This document shows positions 19,093 through 31,585 of a stretch of DNA of 64,000 bases, one piece after another. Numbering within the stretch: position 1 is the stretch's first letter; each line of letters opens with the position of its first letter. The DNA lies in assembly GCF_002849655.1 (NCBI RefSeq), contig NZ_PDNW01000001.1:248001-312000 (forward strand). The letters are read 5' to 3'. This stretch comes from Pollutimonas subterranea. GTDB lineage: Bacteria; Pseudomonadota; Gammaproteobacteria; Burkholderiales; Burkholderiaceae_B. The position numbers were made by a program, and so were the translations under genes. The notes beneath the pieces were generated by a model. It saw only the letters and a program-made list of their open reading frames with translations. It did no database searches and had not been told where the DNA came from.

Positions 19093-20337
19093 ATGACTTT
19101 ACACATTTTAGCGCTTGAGACGTCGTCCAGCCTATGCGGAGTTGCCCTGCTGACGCAGGCCGACGGGCGTTTACATCTACGCACGATGGATCATGACGCC
19201 ACCGGCGAGCATGCTGAACGCTTGCTGCCCATGGCAGACAACTTGCTGGCGCAGGCGGGTATTCTTCGCAGCGACTTGAGCGCGGTAGCCTTTGGCCAGG
19301 GTCCGGGCGGTTTCACGGGTCTGCGGGTGGCTTGCGGGGTGGCGCAGGGAGTCGGATTCGGGCTCGGCATCCCGGTCTTGCCGATCGCGTCCTTACAGGC
19401 GGTGGCCGCGCGCGATTTCGATCCGGCGACGGCATTGTGTCCGGTAACAGTGGTGCTTCAGGATGCCCGGATGGGCGAAGTCTATCTCGCTGCCTATCTG
19501 GCCGACGGCGATGCGGCGAGCGGGTGGCGCCAGCTTCAGGAACCCATTCTGCTGAATGCCGCAGACGTTGGCCCCTGGCTGCAGCTTTCCCGGCCGGCAT
19601 GGGAATCCGAACATCCGGGTGTACTGCCTGTGCGACTTATAGGGGATGCGCTCACTGCCTATCCCGAGCTCGCGCAATTGCAGATTGAGCAGCCTGACCT
19701 GCAGCTTGGGCCGCCTCTGCGGCCCGATGCGGAAACGATCGCACGCCTGGCCCTTATTGCTTGGCATACCGGATGCGGTATCGACCCGGCGCTCGCGGCA
19801 CCTTTGTACGTAAGGGATAAAGTGGCGTACACGACGCTCGAGCGTGAAGGGGGCAAGGGCGGAAATCCCAAGGCGCTCCAGCATGTGGCCGCCATACGGC
19901 CCATGACAGCCAGCGATCTCGACCAGGTTGCGATCATCGAGCAGTCGGTGCAGTCATTCCCCTGGACGCGCGGCAACTTCGCCGATGGGCTGAAGGCCGG
20001 TTATGGCGCATGGGTTGCCTGGCAGGAAGGGCGTGTTGCCGGCTTCTGCATGGTCATGTTCGCTCCCGACGTGGCTCACCTGCTCGTCATAGCGGTATCG
20101 CCATCATGCCAGAAGAAGGGCGTTGGCGCATCCTTGCTGAGGCTGTGTGAGCGCGAGGCGATGGCACGTGGCTTACCCGCCGTTGTTCTTGAAGTCCGGC
20201 CGTCGAACGACAACGCCCTGGCGTTTTATCGGCACCATGGCTACACCCAGCTTGCAGTTCGCAAAGACTATTATCCCTCGGGGTATGGTCAGCGCGAAGA
20301 CGCCTGCGTCATGGAAAAACGGTTGGACGCGGCATGA
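19093..20337 (+). CDS. tsaB-rimI: Fused TsaB (t6A synthesis) - RimI (ribosomal alanine acetyltransferase)
   Basis: A single 414-residue frame joins two proteins that are normally separate. Residues 1 to about 255 are TsaB, the ASKHA-fold partner of TsaD in making N6-threonylcarbamoyladenosine at tRNA position 37: LALETSSSLCGVAL, FGQGPGGFTGLRVACGVAQ and VVLQDARMGEVYLAAY are visible. From H264 onwards (HVAAIRPMTASDLDQ) is a complete GNAT domain of about 150 residues like RimI, which acetylates the N-terminal alanine of ribosomal protein S18, with the acetyl-CoA loop QKKGVGASLL and the NDNALAFYRHHGY motif. In many bacteria rimI follows tsaB, so the fusion is a natural merger. The stop overlaps the next ATG (ATGA, 20334-20337). 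Confidence 0.93.
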   Translation: MTLHILALETSSSLCGVALLTQADGRLHLRTMDHDATGEHAERLLPMADNLLAQAGILRSDLSAVAFGQGPGGFTGLRVACGVAQGVGFGLGIPVLPIASLQAVAARDFDPATALCPVTVVLQDARMGEVYLAAYLADGDAASGWRQLQEPILLNAADVGPWLQLSRPAWESEHPGVLPVRLIGDALTAYPELAQLQIEQPDLQLGPPLRPDAETIARLALIAWHTGCGIDPALAAPLYVRDKVAYTTLEREGGKGGNPKALQHVAAIRPMTASDLDQVAIIEQSVQSFPWTRGNFADGLKAGYGAWVAWQEGRVAGFCMVMFAPDVAHLLVIAVSPSCQKKGVGASLLRLCEREAMARGLPAVVLEVRPSNDNALAFYRHHGYTQLAVRKDYYPSGYGQREDACVMEKRLDAA

Positions 20338-21212
20338 ACGAGCTTGATGTTCTGGGTGCACCGGCGCTTACTGCGTTGCAGCTCGCCTGGTTGCAGGAAG
20401 TCGGCCTCGATAAGCGCATGCTTGCCCGTTATGCCGCAAACAGCGGGCGAACCGACGGTGTGTCGGCGCCTGCGGTGGTCATTGCGAAGCCTATGCCGGA
20501 GCCTCCGGTCACGCAACGCCCCAGCTTGACGCCGCCCCCACCACCGCCTCCGAAAGCGATCGCTGTCCCCCAGGCGTCTCCTGGCTTGCCGGAAGTCGCC
20601 GATGCACGGATCGTGCCCGACGTTTGGGAGGCCTTGCAGGATCATATTGCTGTCTGCGCGGCATGTGGGCTGCATGCCGGGCGTAGCCAGACAGTCTTTG
20701 GTACTGGCGCCGCCGACTCGCCGGAATGGCTGCTGGTCGGCGAAGCGCCAGGCGAACATGATGACAGAATGGGCTTGCCGTTCCAGGGGCGACCGGGCGC
20801 GTTGCTCGAGGCTATGCTTTCTTCAATCGGCGTTCAGAAATCCACCGTATTTTTCACCAATCTGGTTAAATGCCGCCCCTTGGGCAATCGGACTCCGCGT
20901 TCCGAAGAAATCGACGCCTGCCTGCCTTATTTGCGGCGCCAGATAACGCTGCTGAAGCCGCGTCGTATCCTGGCATTGGGTAAGCTGGCTGCGCAGGCCC
21001 TCTTGGCGACTGATAGCGATTTTGAAGCATTGCGCGGGCATGTTCACCATATAGACAGCGAGGATGGACTGGCTATTCCGCTGGTGGTGACCTACCATCC
21101 GGCGGCGCTGCTGCTACGACCGCAGCATAAAGCGGACGCGTGGCAAGACTTGAATCTTGCGCGCGCTGTCGTTGCAGAGCACGCCGCGCTCAACCAGCAA
21201 TCAACGCACTAG
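20334..21212 (+). CDS. Family-4 type uracil-DNA glycosylase
   Basis: DNA repair enzyme that removes uracil, probably with an Fe-S cluster. The protein has 292 residues. The C-terminal 200 residues form the glycosylase: CAACGLH, GEAPGEHDD (motif A), FFTNLVKCRPLGNRTP, DACLPYL and the active-site loop HPAALLL. The four cysteines in CAAC, KCR and DAC fit the [4Fe-4S] pattern of family 4. The N-terminal 50 residues are helical and are joined to the catalytic domain by a proline-rich linker (about residues 54-78, with a run of seven prolines). Translationally coupled to tsaB-rimI. Its stop TAG overlaps the convergent lplT stop (21209-21212). Confidence 0.92.
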   Translation: MNELDVLGAPALTALQLAWLQEVGLDKRMLARYAANSGRTDGVSAPAVVIAKPMPEPPVTQRPSLTPPPPPPPKAIAVPQASPGLPEVADARIVPDVWEALQDHIAVCAACGLHAGRSQTVFGTGAADSPEWLLVGEAPGEHDDRMGLPFQGRPGALLEAMLSSIGVQKSTVFFTNLVKCRPLGNRTPRSEEIDACLPYLRRQITLLKPRRILALGKLAAQALLATDSDFEALRGHVHHIDSEDGLAIPLVVTYHPAALLLRPQHKADAWQDLNLARAVVAEHAALNQQSTH

Positions 21213-22516
21213 TGCCTTAGCGCCTGGCCGTGTCCGTGCTGCCCTATCGTACTTTCCAGGCGTGGGTCAGCTCGATGATTACAACGATTCCAGTAGATGA
21301 ATAGCAGCATCAGCGATGCGACCAGCAAACCGAAGATGATGATGATCACGTTGATGGGCAGGTTCAGCCACAACATAAGGCTGTAAAGGGCCAGCATCAG
21401 CAGGATATTCAATTGTTCATTGAAGTTTTGCACGGCAATGGAATGCCCGGCCGAAAGCAGGACATGTCCACGATGTTGTAGCAGCGCGTTCATCGGCACC
21501 ACGAAAAATCCGGATAGTCCGCCGATGATCAGCAGTACGCTATATACCGCCCAGCGTTCGTGCACGATGGGCATCAGCATTACTGCAAAGCCCATTATTA
21601 CGCCTACCGGCAGGACCGACAAGGCGCGCTTCAATGGCACCCGACCGGCAAGGATGGAGCCGCCAACCGTTCCTATTGCGGCTACGCCCATCAGCACGGA
21701 AGCCTGGTCAAGGCGATAGCCCAGGTGTCTCGCGCCCCATTCGATGACAATGAACTGCAGGGTAGCGCCCGCGCCCCAGAACAGCGTGGTTACGGCAAGC
21801 GAAATCTGCCCGATCTTGTCGTGCCAGAGTATGCGGACGTAGCCGCCGAAGTCGCTGATCAGCGTAATGGGGTTCCTGTGTTGCTTTGGATAGCGCACGT
21901 GAGTGGAAGGTATCAGCAAATTGGTCGCCGCAGCGACCAGGTACACTACGCCGATGCACAAGATAGCGGCTTCCGTTCGGGTCTGCACCAGCGAGTTGAT
22001 CCATGGCTGAGCCAGCAATGCTTGCGAAACCGCCGGGCTGATGAGTACACCGCCCAGCACGGTGCCGGCAATAATGGAGAGAACGGTAAGCCCTTCGATC
22101 CAGCTGTTTCCCTTCACCAGAAGTTCCGGGGGCAGCATTTCGGTGACGATGCCATACTTGGCTGGTGAGTATGCAGCCGCCCCGATGCCGACAAGGGTGT
22201 AAGCGCAAAACACCAGGAATAACTGCTCGTGGTTGGCCAGGCCAAAGCTTTGACAGTAGAACATCAGCAGGCATCCGCCCACCTTGATCGCATTGGTGAT
22301 GAACATCACCCTTCCTTTGGGAAATGCATCGGCAAAGGCACCTACAAACGCAGCCAGCGCAACGTAGGCCAGCGCAAACCACCATTTCATCATTGGCGCC
22401 ATCCAGTCGGGGCCCTGCAGATCAGCAATTAACGCGATGGCGGCGATGAGCAATGCATTGTCTGCCACGGACGAAAACGCCTGGGCTATCATGACCAGAT
22501 AAAAGCCTTTTTTCAA
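21209..22516 (-). CDS. lplT: Lysophospholipid transporter LplT
   Basis: MFS-type inner-membrane flippase that moves lysophospholipids inward for re-acylation. The protein has 435 residues with about twelve hydrophobic helices. Family features seen: AQAFSSVADNALLIAAIAL at the start, VGIGAAAYSPAKYGIVTEMLP, and GFFVVPMNALLQHRG. The frame starts with TTG at 22516 (reading MKKGFYLVMIAQ); an internal ATG at residue 9 is the alternative. No aas acyltransferase gene lies beside it here, unlike in enterobacteria. Convergent with the glycosylase gene, sharing stop-codon bases. Confidence 0.92.
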   Translation of the reverse strand: MKKGFYLVMIAQAFSSVADNALLIAAIALIADLQGPDWMAPMMKWWFALAYVALAAFVGAFADAFPKGRVMFITNAIKVGGCLLMFYCQSFGLANHEQLFLVFCAYTLVGIGAAAYSPAKYGIVTEMLPPELLVKGNSWIEGLTVLSIIAGTVLGGVLISPAVSQALLAQPWINSLVQTRTEAAILCIGVVYLVAAATNLLIPSTHVRYPKQHRNPITLISDFGGYVRILWHDKIGQISLAVTTLFWGAGATLQFIVIEWGARHLGYRLDQASVLMGVAAIGTVGGSILAGRVPLKRALSVLPVGVIMGFAVMLMPIVHERWAVYSVLLIIGGLSGFFVVPMNALLQHRGHVLLSAGHSIAVQNFNEQLNILLMLALYSLMLWLNLPINVIIIIFGLLVASLMLLFIYWNRCNHRADPRLESTIGQHGHGQALRH

Positions 22517-22692
22517 TGGGAAATCTCGATCGAGGGGTTAGTAAGGCAACGGGCGGTACTGAAGAACAAAGTGTTATTGAGTATAACTTTGGCGCAATGT
22601 GTTAACCGAAAATCATAACGTAGTTTCTTTTGGGTCATCAATTAGCCCCGGTGCGTTATCATACGAGGCGCTCAGCCCAGCATTACGCTCTG

Positions 22693-22723
22693 GTTTCCGC
22701 AGGTCTTTTTGATCCGCGGAAAC
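22693..22723 (+). repeat. Inverted repeat in the smc leader
   Basis: gtttccgc (22693-22700) and gcggaaac (22716-22723) form a perfect 8-bp stem with a 15-base loop containing a T5 run, 45 bases before the smc GTG. It could be an mRNA leader hairpin or a protein site; function unknown. Confidence 0.4.
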
Positions 22724-22767
22724 GGGCATCCGGCGTGTCGTTCCACTCCTTCTAATGCTCGCTTATT

Positions 22768-25700
22768 GTGCGTCTGACCCAAATAAAACTTGCCGGTTTC
22801 AAATCATTTGTCGAACCGACGGTTATTCCCACGCCCAGCCAGTTGGTAGGAGTGGTCGGACCTAATGGTTGCGGCAAGTCCAACATCATCGATGCGGTCC
22901 GCTGGGTACTCGGAGAAACTAAGGCATCGGAGCTGCGTGGCGAATCCATGCAGGACGTCATCTTCAACGGCTCGGGCCATCGCAAGCCGGCCGCCCGCGC
23001 ATCGGTAGAACTTGTATTCGACAACACGGAAGGGCGTGCGGTCGGCCAATGGAGCACCTATGCGGAGATTGCCGTAAGACGTGTGCTCACTCGTGACGGG
23101 GCAAGCAGCTACTACGTCAACAACCAGCAGGTACGCCGGCGCGACATTCACGATATTTTCCTTGGCACGGGGCTCGGCTCGCGCGGCTATGCGATCATCG
23201 GGCAGGGAATGATCAACCGCCTGATCGAGGCGCGTCCCGAAGAGCTCAGGGTTTTTCTCGAAGAAGCGGCAGGTGTGTCGCGCTATAAAGAGCGGCGGCG
23301 GGAAACGGGCAGTCGCCTGGCCGACACGCGCGAGAATCTCATCCGTGTTGAAGACATACTGCGCGAACTGGAGAATCAACTTCAGAAGCTCGAGGCGCAA
23401 GCCGAGGTCGCCCAGCGTTACCGCGCCTTGCAGGAAGACGGCGAGCAGAAGCAGCATGCGCTATGGCTATTGAAGGAAAGTAACGCCCGCCGGGACCAGC
23501 AGGAAAAATTCCTGGCGATCGAGCAAGCGCAAACCGAACTTGAAGCGGCTACCGCCAGCCTGCGTGCCGGCGAGTCGGCGCTTGAATCCAGGCGCCAGGC
23601 GCATTATTCAGCCGGCGACACGGTACATGCCGCACAGGGATTGCTTTTTGAAGCCGGCGCTCAGGTAAGCCGCCTCGAGGCGGAAATTCGGCACGTGGTG
23701 GATTCGCGCAACCGAGTGCAGGCACGTCGCGATCAGCTGCAGGCGCAGTTGCAGGAGTGGGCGGATCAACAGTCGCATTGCACCGAACAAATTGCCCAGG
23801 CTGAAGCCGAACTCGAAACGTCCGCGGGGCGGACCGAAGAGTTTCGTGCCCGCGCCGAAGAGGCTCAGGGGCATCTGCCCGACATTGAGAGCAGGCTGCG
23901 CCTTGCCGCCGTCACTCGCGACCAACTGCGTAGCGTCCTGGCACGTGTCCAGCAGGATTTGGCGCTGGTCGCTCAAACCCAGCGCGATGCCGATCGGCAA
24001 CTGCAGGCGCTGGAGCTGCGCAAGGAGCGGCTTGAACAGGATTTGCGCAACCTGAATGCACCGGACCCCGACAACATAGCGCGCCTGGCCGGCGATATTT
24101 CGGCCATGCAGGGGCAACTCCAGGAAACCCAGGGCCAGTTGCTGGAGCTGGAAGACCGCCTGCCCGCGCTGGAAGAACAACGTCGCGACGCACAAGTATC
24201 CTCACAGGAAGCATCGCAGGCGGTAGCACGCCTGGACGCGCGCCTTGCGGCCCTGACCGCCTTGCAGGACGATGTGCAAAAGCAAGGGGCGCTTGAGCCT
24301 TGGCTGGCGCGCCATGAATTGGCCGGCCTGGGACGCCTATGGCAAAAGCTTCATATCGATGCCGGTTGGGAAACAGCTTTAGAGGCCGTGCTGCGCGAAC
24401 GCATGAGCGGACTGGAGGTTCGCCAGCTTGAGCATGCCCGGGCCTTTGCCAGCGACGCGCCGCCGGCACGCCTGGCGTTCTATCAGGTGCCGCCCGCCGC
24501 CACGGCCAGGACGCCTGCCAATGACCTGAAGCCGCTAAGCGGCTTGCTGCGCCTTACGGACCCTGATCTGCTCACCTTGTTGGGGGAGTGGCTGGACAGG
24601 GTTTATGTTTGTGCCGACCTGGCCCAGGCGCTGGCCTCGCGGGCTGAACTGCCGTCAGGCGGCGTGTATGTGGTCAAGGAAGGGCATCTGGTCGATATGC
24701 ATAGCGTGCGCTTCTACGCGCCTGATTCCGAACAGGCCGGCATGCTGGCACGGCAGCAGGAGATCGAGAATCTGCGACGCGATGTGAAAGGGCGGCAACT
24801 GATCGCCGATCAGGCGATCGCCGGCGTGAGCCAGGCCGAGAACGCTTGGCAGCAAGGTTCGCAGGCGCTGGGTCCGGCGCGCCAGCGCTTGTCCGAGCTG
24901 ACCCGTCGCCTTCACGATATGCAGCTCGAGCACTCGCGGTTGCAACAGCAGGCCGAACAGTCAGGCGAGCGTGCGGCCCGCATCCGGGAAGACATGGCGG
25001 AAATCGGCTTGCAGACTGAGGAGTTGCTGGCTGGCAAGGAAGAGGCCGAGGCGCGCTTCGAAGTGCTGGACGTCCAGTTGGCCGAGCATCAGGAACGGTA
25101 CTCCGGGGCCGAACTCTCCGGTGAAGAACTTGCCTTGGAGGCCGAGAAAGCGCGCGTGCATTTGCGCGACCTGGAACGTGCGGTGCAGGAATCCGAGTTC
25201 AGCGAGCGCGCGCTGCAGACACGGATTGCAGACCTGAATCGCAATCTGCAACTGGCGGCCGATCAAGCCCGGCGCGCGGGAACCGAACTCGATGGGCTGC
25301 AGGGTGAGCTATTCGAACTCGATGCCTCGGCATCCCAGGCGGGCCTGCAGGACGCGCTGGAATTGCGTGCCGAACGTGAAGAAGCGCTTACGCTCGCCCG
25401 CATTCAGCTGGATAACCTGGCGGCGGCGCTGCGAGGCGCCGACGAAGAGCGTTTGACGCTGGAACGCTCGCTGGAGCCGCGACGTACCCGCATCATGGAG
25501 CTGCAGCTTCAGGAGCAGGCTGCCCGGCTTGCGGTCGAGCAGTTTGCCGAACAGCTGGATGCCCAACAGGTCGACAGACAGGCATTGCGAGAGCGTCTTG
25601 AGCAGCTTCCCGACGAGTGGCAGCGTACGAGCTGGCTTCAATCCGAAGTGCAACGGATCTCGCGCGTGGTCGATGCGCTCGGCCCGGTCAATCTGGCGGC

Positions 25701-26292
25701 GCTCGACGAGCTGAATTCGGCGCGGGAACGCAAAGGTTTCCTGGATGCACAGCATCAGGACCTGACCTCCGCCATCGAGACCCTGGAAGATGCAATTCGC
25801 AGGATCGACCGCGAAACCCGCGAGTTGCTTCAAGACACCTTCGACAAAGTCAATTTCCATTTCGGCGAACTGTTTCCGCGTCTTTTTGGGGGCGGCGAGG
25901 CGCGTCTGTCTATTACCGGCGACGAGATTCTCGACGCTGGCGTGCAGGTTATGGCCCAGCCGCCAGGCAAACGCAACAGCACCATACATTTGCTGTCGGG
26001 TGGCGAAAAGGCATTGACCGCTACTGCCTTGGTCTTTGCTCTCTTTAAGTTGAATCCCGCTCCTTTCTGCCTGCTGGACGAGGTGGATGCTCCGCTGGAT
26101 GACGCCAATACCGAGCGCTATGCAAATCTGGTGAGCACTATGAGTGAACAGACGCAATTTCTATTTATTTCGCATAATAAAATCGCGATGCAGATGGCCA
26201 AGCAACTGGTTGGCGTTACCATGCAGGAACAAGGTGTATCGCGTATTGTGGCGGTAGATATCGATTCGGCCCTGCAACTTGCTGAGGTCTGA
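22768..26292 (+). CDS. smc: Chromosome segregation protein SMC
   Basis: ATPase of the condensin-like complex that organises the chromosome together with ScpA and ScpB. The full-length protein has 1174 residues: N-terminal Walker A GPNGCGKS at 31-38, a long coiled coil, a hinge at about 510-660, a second coiled coil, and the C-terminal ABC signature LSGGEKALTA (from about 1076) with Walker B FCLLDEVDAPLDDAN. It begins with GTG at 22768 (MRLTQIKLAGFKSF, the standard start of the family) with no strong Shine-Dalgarno sequence. First gene of smc-zipA-ligA, an order common in betaproteobacteria. Confidence 0.97.
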   Translation: MRLTQIKLAGFKSFVEPTVIPTPSQLVGVVGPNGCGKSNIIDAVRWVLGETKASELRGESMQDVIFNGSGHRKPAARASVELVFDNTEGRAVGQWSTYAEIAVRRVLTRDGASSYYVNNQQVRRRDIHDIFLGTGLGSRGYAIIGQGMINRLIEARPEELRVFLEEAAGVSRYKERRRETGSRLADTRENLIRVEDILRELENQLQKLEAQAEVAQRYRALQEDGEQKQHALWLLKESNARRDQQEKFLAIEQAQTELEAATASLRAGESALESRRQAHYSAGDTVHAAQGLLFEAGAQVSRLEAEIRHVVDSRNRVQARRDQLQAQLQEWADQQSHCTEQIAQAEAELETSAGRTEEFRARAEEAQGHLPDIESRLRLAAVTRDQLRSVLARVQQDLALVAQTQRDADRQLQALELRKERLEQDLRNLNAPDPDNIARLAGDISAMQGQLQETQGQLLELEDRLPALEEQRRDAQVSSQEASQAVARLDARLAALTALQDDVQKQGALEPWLARHELAGLGRLWQKLHIDAGWETALEAVLRERMSGLEVRQLEHARAFASDAPPARLAFYQVPPAATARTPANDLKPLSGLLRLTDPDLLTLLGEWLDRVYVCADLAQALASRAELPSGGVYVVKEGHLVDMHSVRFYAPDSEQAGMLARQQEIENLRRDVKGRQLIADQAIAGVSQAENAWQQGSQALGPARQRLSELTRRLHDMQLEHSRLQQQAEQSGERAARIREDMAEIGLQTEELLAGKEEAEARFEVLDVQLAEHQERYSGAELSGEELALEAEKARVHLRDLERAVQESEFSERALQTRIADLNRNLQLAADQARRAGTELDGLQGELFELDASASQAGLQDALELRAEREEALTLARIQLDNLAAALRGADEERLTLERSLEPRRTRIMELQLQEQAARLAVEQFAEQLDAQQVDRQALRERLEQLPDEWQRTSWLQSEVQRISRVVDALGPVNLAALDELNSARERKGFLDAQHQDLTSAIETLEDAIRRIDRETRELLQDTFDKVNFHFGELFPRLFGGGEARLSITGDEILDAGVQVMAQPPGKRNSTIHLLSGGEKALTATALVFALFKLNPAPFCLLDEVDAPLDDANTERYANLVSTMSEQTQFLFISHNKIAMQMAKQLVGVTMQEQGVSRIVAVDIDSALQLAEV

Positions 26293-26343
26293 TTGCGGGC
26301 GGGCATAAATGCATAAATATTTGGTGATACGGCGGACTGACAA

Positions 26344-29450
<3,107 letters not shown>

Positions 29451-29470
29451 CGGACCATTCACATGGTAGA

Positions 29471-29544
29471 ACCTTGCCGAATATCGCCAAGGTGGCCGTT
29501 TATCCTGACTACGCCGTCACGCGCTTGTTCAAAGGGCGTGACGG
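29471..29544. terminator. Two hairpins between convergent ligA and the PPIase gene
   Basis: accttg / caaggt (29471-29493) and a perfect 9-bp stem ccgtcacgc (29514-29522) / gcgtgacgg (29536-29544) with a 13-base loop lie between two converging genes. There is no good T-run on either side, so they may block exonucleases or help termination rather than act as classical intrinsic terminators. Confidence 0.4.
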
Positions 29545-29558
29545 TTCAGTATTGCGAC

Positions 29559-30335
29559 TTACTTGATGGTGGCGTTCTTGATCAGGCCTTGTTGGAACTC
29601 GGCCAATTGCTGTTGATGCAGCATTTCTTCAATTTGCGGCTTGACCTCTTTAAGGTCCGGGAACTTGACTTCACGGCTATCCTCGACCTGGATGATGTGC
29701 CAGCCAAATTGTGTCTTCACGGGCTTCGTCGTCATTTCGCCTTTCTTGAGCCCTTCGACGGCTTCTGCAAATTCAGGCACATAGTTGCTGGCGGGCCCCC
29801 AGCCTAGATCGCCGCCATTCTTGCCGCTACCTGGATCCAGTGAATCTTTCTTGGCGGCCGCGTCGAATGTGGTTTTCTTGCTCTTGATCGCTGCGGTCAG
29901 GTCTTCGGCCTGCTTCTGTTCTTTGACGAGAATGTGGCGTAGTTTGTATTCCTGCTTGCCGGCTTGCTCTTTCTTGATGTTGTCGTATTCAGCCTGGATC
30001 TTGGCGTCAGTGACGGGATTTTTCTTCAGGTAGTCCGCCATTAGCGCGCGAACCAATATGCCTTGACGGGCCAGTTCGATTTCCTGGGTAACGGCGGGCT
30101 GCTTGTCGATGCCGGCCTTTTCGGCGGCCTGAACGGCAACCAGGCGATTGACCATTTCCTGCTTGACCTGCGTGCGCAGTTCAGGCGTGTCCGGGGCGCC
30201 TTGGCTGACCAGCAGGGCAACAAATTGATCCAGCTTCGCTTGCGTAATGGCTTGGCCATTAACAGTGGCGACGGTTTGCGCATAAGCTGGAACGGCTATG
30301 GCGCAGGCTGCTGCAAATACGGCGAGACGTTTCAT
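29559..30335 (-). CDS. Periplasmic parvulin-type peptidyl-prolyl isomerase
   Basis: Exported foldase of the PpiC/SurA rotamase group, 258 residues. Signal peptide MKRLAVFAAACAIAVPAYAQ, an N-terminal SurA-like chaperone helix region (residues 22-125), and a parvulin domain (about 130-225: LRHILVKEQKQAEDL, DLGWGPASNYVPEF, KTQFGWHIIQVEDSR). The start at 30335 follows AAGGATC and gives the signal peptide; the upstream in-frame ATG does not. It is the last gene of the msrB-yciB-bolA-PPIase cluster. Confidence 0.93.
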   Translation of the reverse strand: MKRLAVFAAACAIAVPAYAQTVATVNGQAITQAKLDQFVALLVSQGAPDTPELRTQVKQEMVNRLVAVQAAEKAGIDKQPAVTQEIELARQGILVRALMADYLKKNPVTDAKIQAEYDNIKKEQAGKQEYKLRHILVKEQKQAEDLTAAIKSKKTTFDAAAKKDSLDPGSGKNGGDLGWGPASNYVPEFAEAVEGLKKGEMTTKPVKTQFGWHIIQVEDSREVKFPDLKEVKPQIEEMLHQQQLAEFQQGLIKNATIK

Positions 30336-30345
30336 GTAGATCCTT

Positions 30346-30609
30346 TTACTGATTGGCTTTGGCATCGATGGCCAGGGCATGAATGGGATAAGGCATTAGA
30401 TCGTGAACGCGATCATACACAAGTCGGTGGCGGGCCAGGGTGGACAGGCCGGTGAATTGATCCGAGCGGATCACGATGCGGAAGTGGCTGGCGCCGTCCT
30501 TGCTGCCGGCATGGCCCGCGTGAAAATGCGATTCGTCGATGATGTCGAGTTGTGTGGGCGCCAGGGCTTGCAGGCGCTCTTTCAGTTGGTCCATACGTTC
30601 GGTTGACAT
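30346..30609 (-). CDS. bolA: BolA family protein
   Basis: Small cytosolic protein of 87 residues; BolA proteins interact with monothiol glutaredoxins in Fe-S handling and can affect cell shape genes. Seen: DIIDESHFHAGHAG (conserved histidine region), SHFRIVIRSDQF, and the LARHRLVYDRVHDLM helix-turn with the RHR core. The ATG at 30609 overlaps the yciB stop (TGATG), which sets the start; a longer upstream frame would lie inside yciB. Confidence 0.93.
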   Translation of the reverse strand: MSTERMDQLKERLQALAPTQLDIIDESHFHAGHAGSKDGASHFRIVIRSDQFTGLSTLARHRLVYDRVHDLMPYPIHALAIDAKANQ

Positions 30610-31193
30610 CAGGATCTCTCTTCTTTGGACGCCGGCAGGGCGGTGAGCGGCTCGTTTTCGTCTTTCATGTGCTTGCCCAGCCATATCGACTGCGCAATGA
30701 CGAAGAGGAGCAACAGGGCCATCAGGCCAAACACCTTGAAATTGACCCATTGGGCTTCCGTGAATGTGCCCGAGAATGCAACATACAGGTTCAGCGCGCC
30801 CGATAGCACGAAGAAGCTGGCCCAGCTGTAATTCAGCTTGTCCCAGATGGGGGGCGGCATGGCTACCTTTTCACCCATGAGCTTCTGCATGAGGTTGCGT
30901 CCAAAAAACCATTTTCCGCCCAGCAAAATGCACGCAAACAGCCAGTACAGTACGGTTGGCTTCCATTTGATGAATGCATCATTATGGAAAAATAGCGTAG
31001 CCCCGCCAAATACGACGATGACGGTAAGGTTGATCCAGTGGGTGGCTTCGATGGCCTTGCCGGTAGCCTTGAGCCAGATAAATTGACCGATACCCGCCGC
31101 AATGGCGACCGCAGTCGCGGTATAGATGTCGGAAAACTTGAACGCCACGAAAAACAGGATCAGCGGGAAAAGATCGAAAAGGAATTTCTTCAT
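30609..31193 (-). CDS. yciB: Inner membrane protein YciB (septation protein A family)
   Basis: Polytopic inner-membrane protein linked to cell-envelope integrity and septation. The 194-residue protein starts [18 protein letters not shown], the family signature, with about five or six hydrophobic helices, then [11 protein letters not shown] and [20 protein letters not shown]. Overlaps msrB upstream (ATGA) and bolA downstream (TGATG), so all three are translationally coupled. Confidence 0.94.
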   Translation of the reverse strand: MKKFLFDLFPLILFFVAFKFSDIYTATAVAIAAGIGQFIWLKATGKAIEATHWINLTVIVVFGGATLFFHNDAFIKWKPTVLYWLFACILLGGKWFFGRNLMQKLMGEKVAMPPPIWDKLNYSWASFFVLSGALNLYVAFSGTFTEAQWVNFKVFGLMALLLLFVIAQSIWLGKHMKDENEPLTALPASKEERS

Positions 31194-31585
31194 TTAACAG
31201 GTTCAAACTTCAAGGACAGCGAGTTGATGCAATAGCGCCTGCCGGTGGGGGGAGGGCCGTCGGGAAAAACATGGCCGAGATGCGAATCGCAGATATTGCA
31301 AAGCACCTCGATGCGTTCCATGCCATGGCTGCGATCGGTCTCTTCACGGACATTGGCGGGGTCGAGTGGTTCGAAATAGCTGGGCCAGCCGCAGCCGGCA
31401 TCGAATTTCGTATCGGAAGCGAACAGCGCCGTGCCGCAGCCTATGCAGCGGTAGATGCCGGACTGGCTGGTATCCCAGTATCGGCCGGTAAATGGCCGCT
31501 CTGTGCCCTTGCCCCGGGCGACTGCGAATTCCTCGGGACTAAGCTGTGCTCGCCATTCGGCGTCGGTTTTGTGGATCTTGTTCAC
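31190..31585 (-). CDS. msrB: Peptide-methionine (R)-S-oxide reductase MsrB
   Basis: Repairs methionine-R-sulfoxide in proteins. The protein has 131 residues. Zinc ligands in two CxxC pairs (CIGC and CNIC), catalytic cysteine in [12 protein letters not shown], and [13 protein letters not shown] for substrate binding. The GTG at 31585 is preferred because AGGTGG lies 4 bases ahead and the protein then begins at the conserved [19 protein letters not shown]; an ATG nine codons upstream (31612) is an alternative. First gene of its operon; overlaps yciB by four bases. Confidence 0.93.
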   Translation of the reverse strand: MNKIHKTDAEWRAQLSPEEFAVARGKGTERPFTGRYWDTSQSGIYRCIGCGTALFASDTKFDAGCGWPSYFEPLDPANVREETDRSHGMERIEVLCNICDSHLGHVFPDGPPPTGRRYCINSLSLKFEPVK

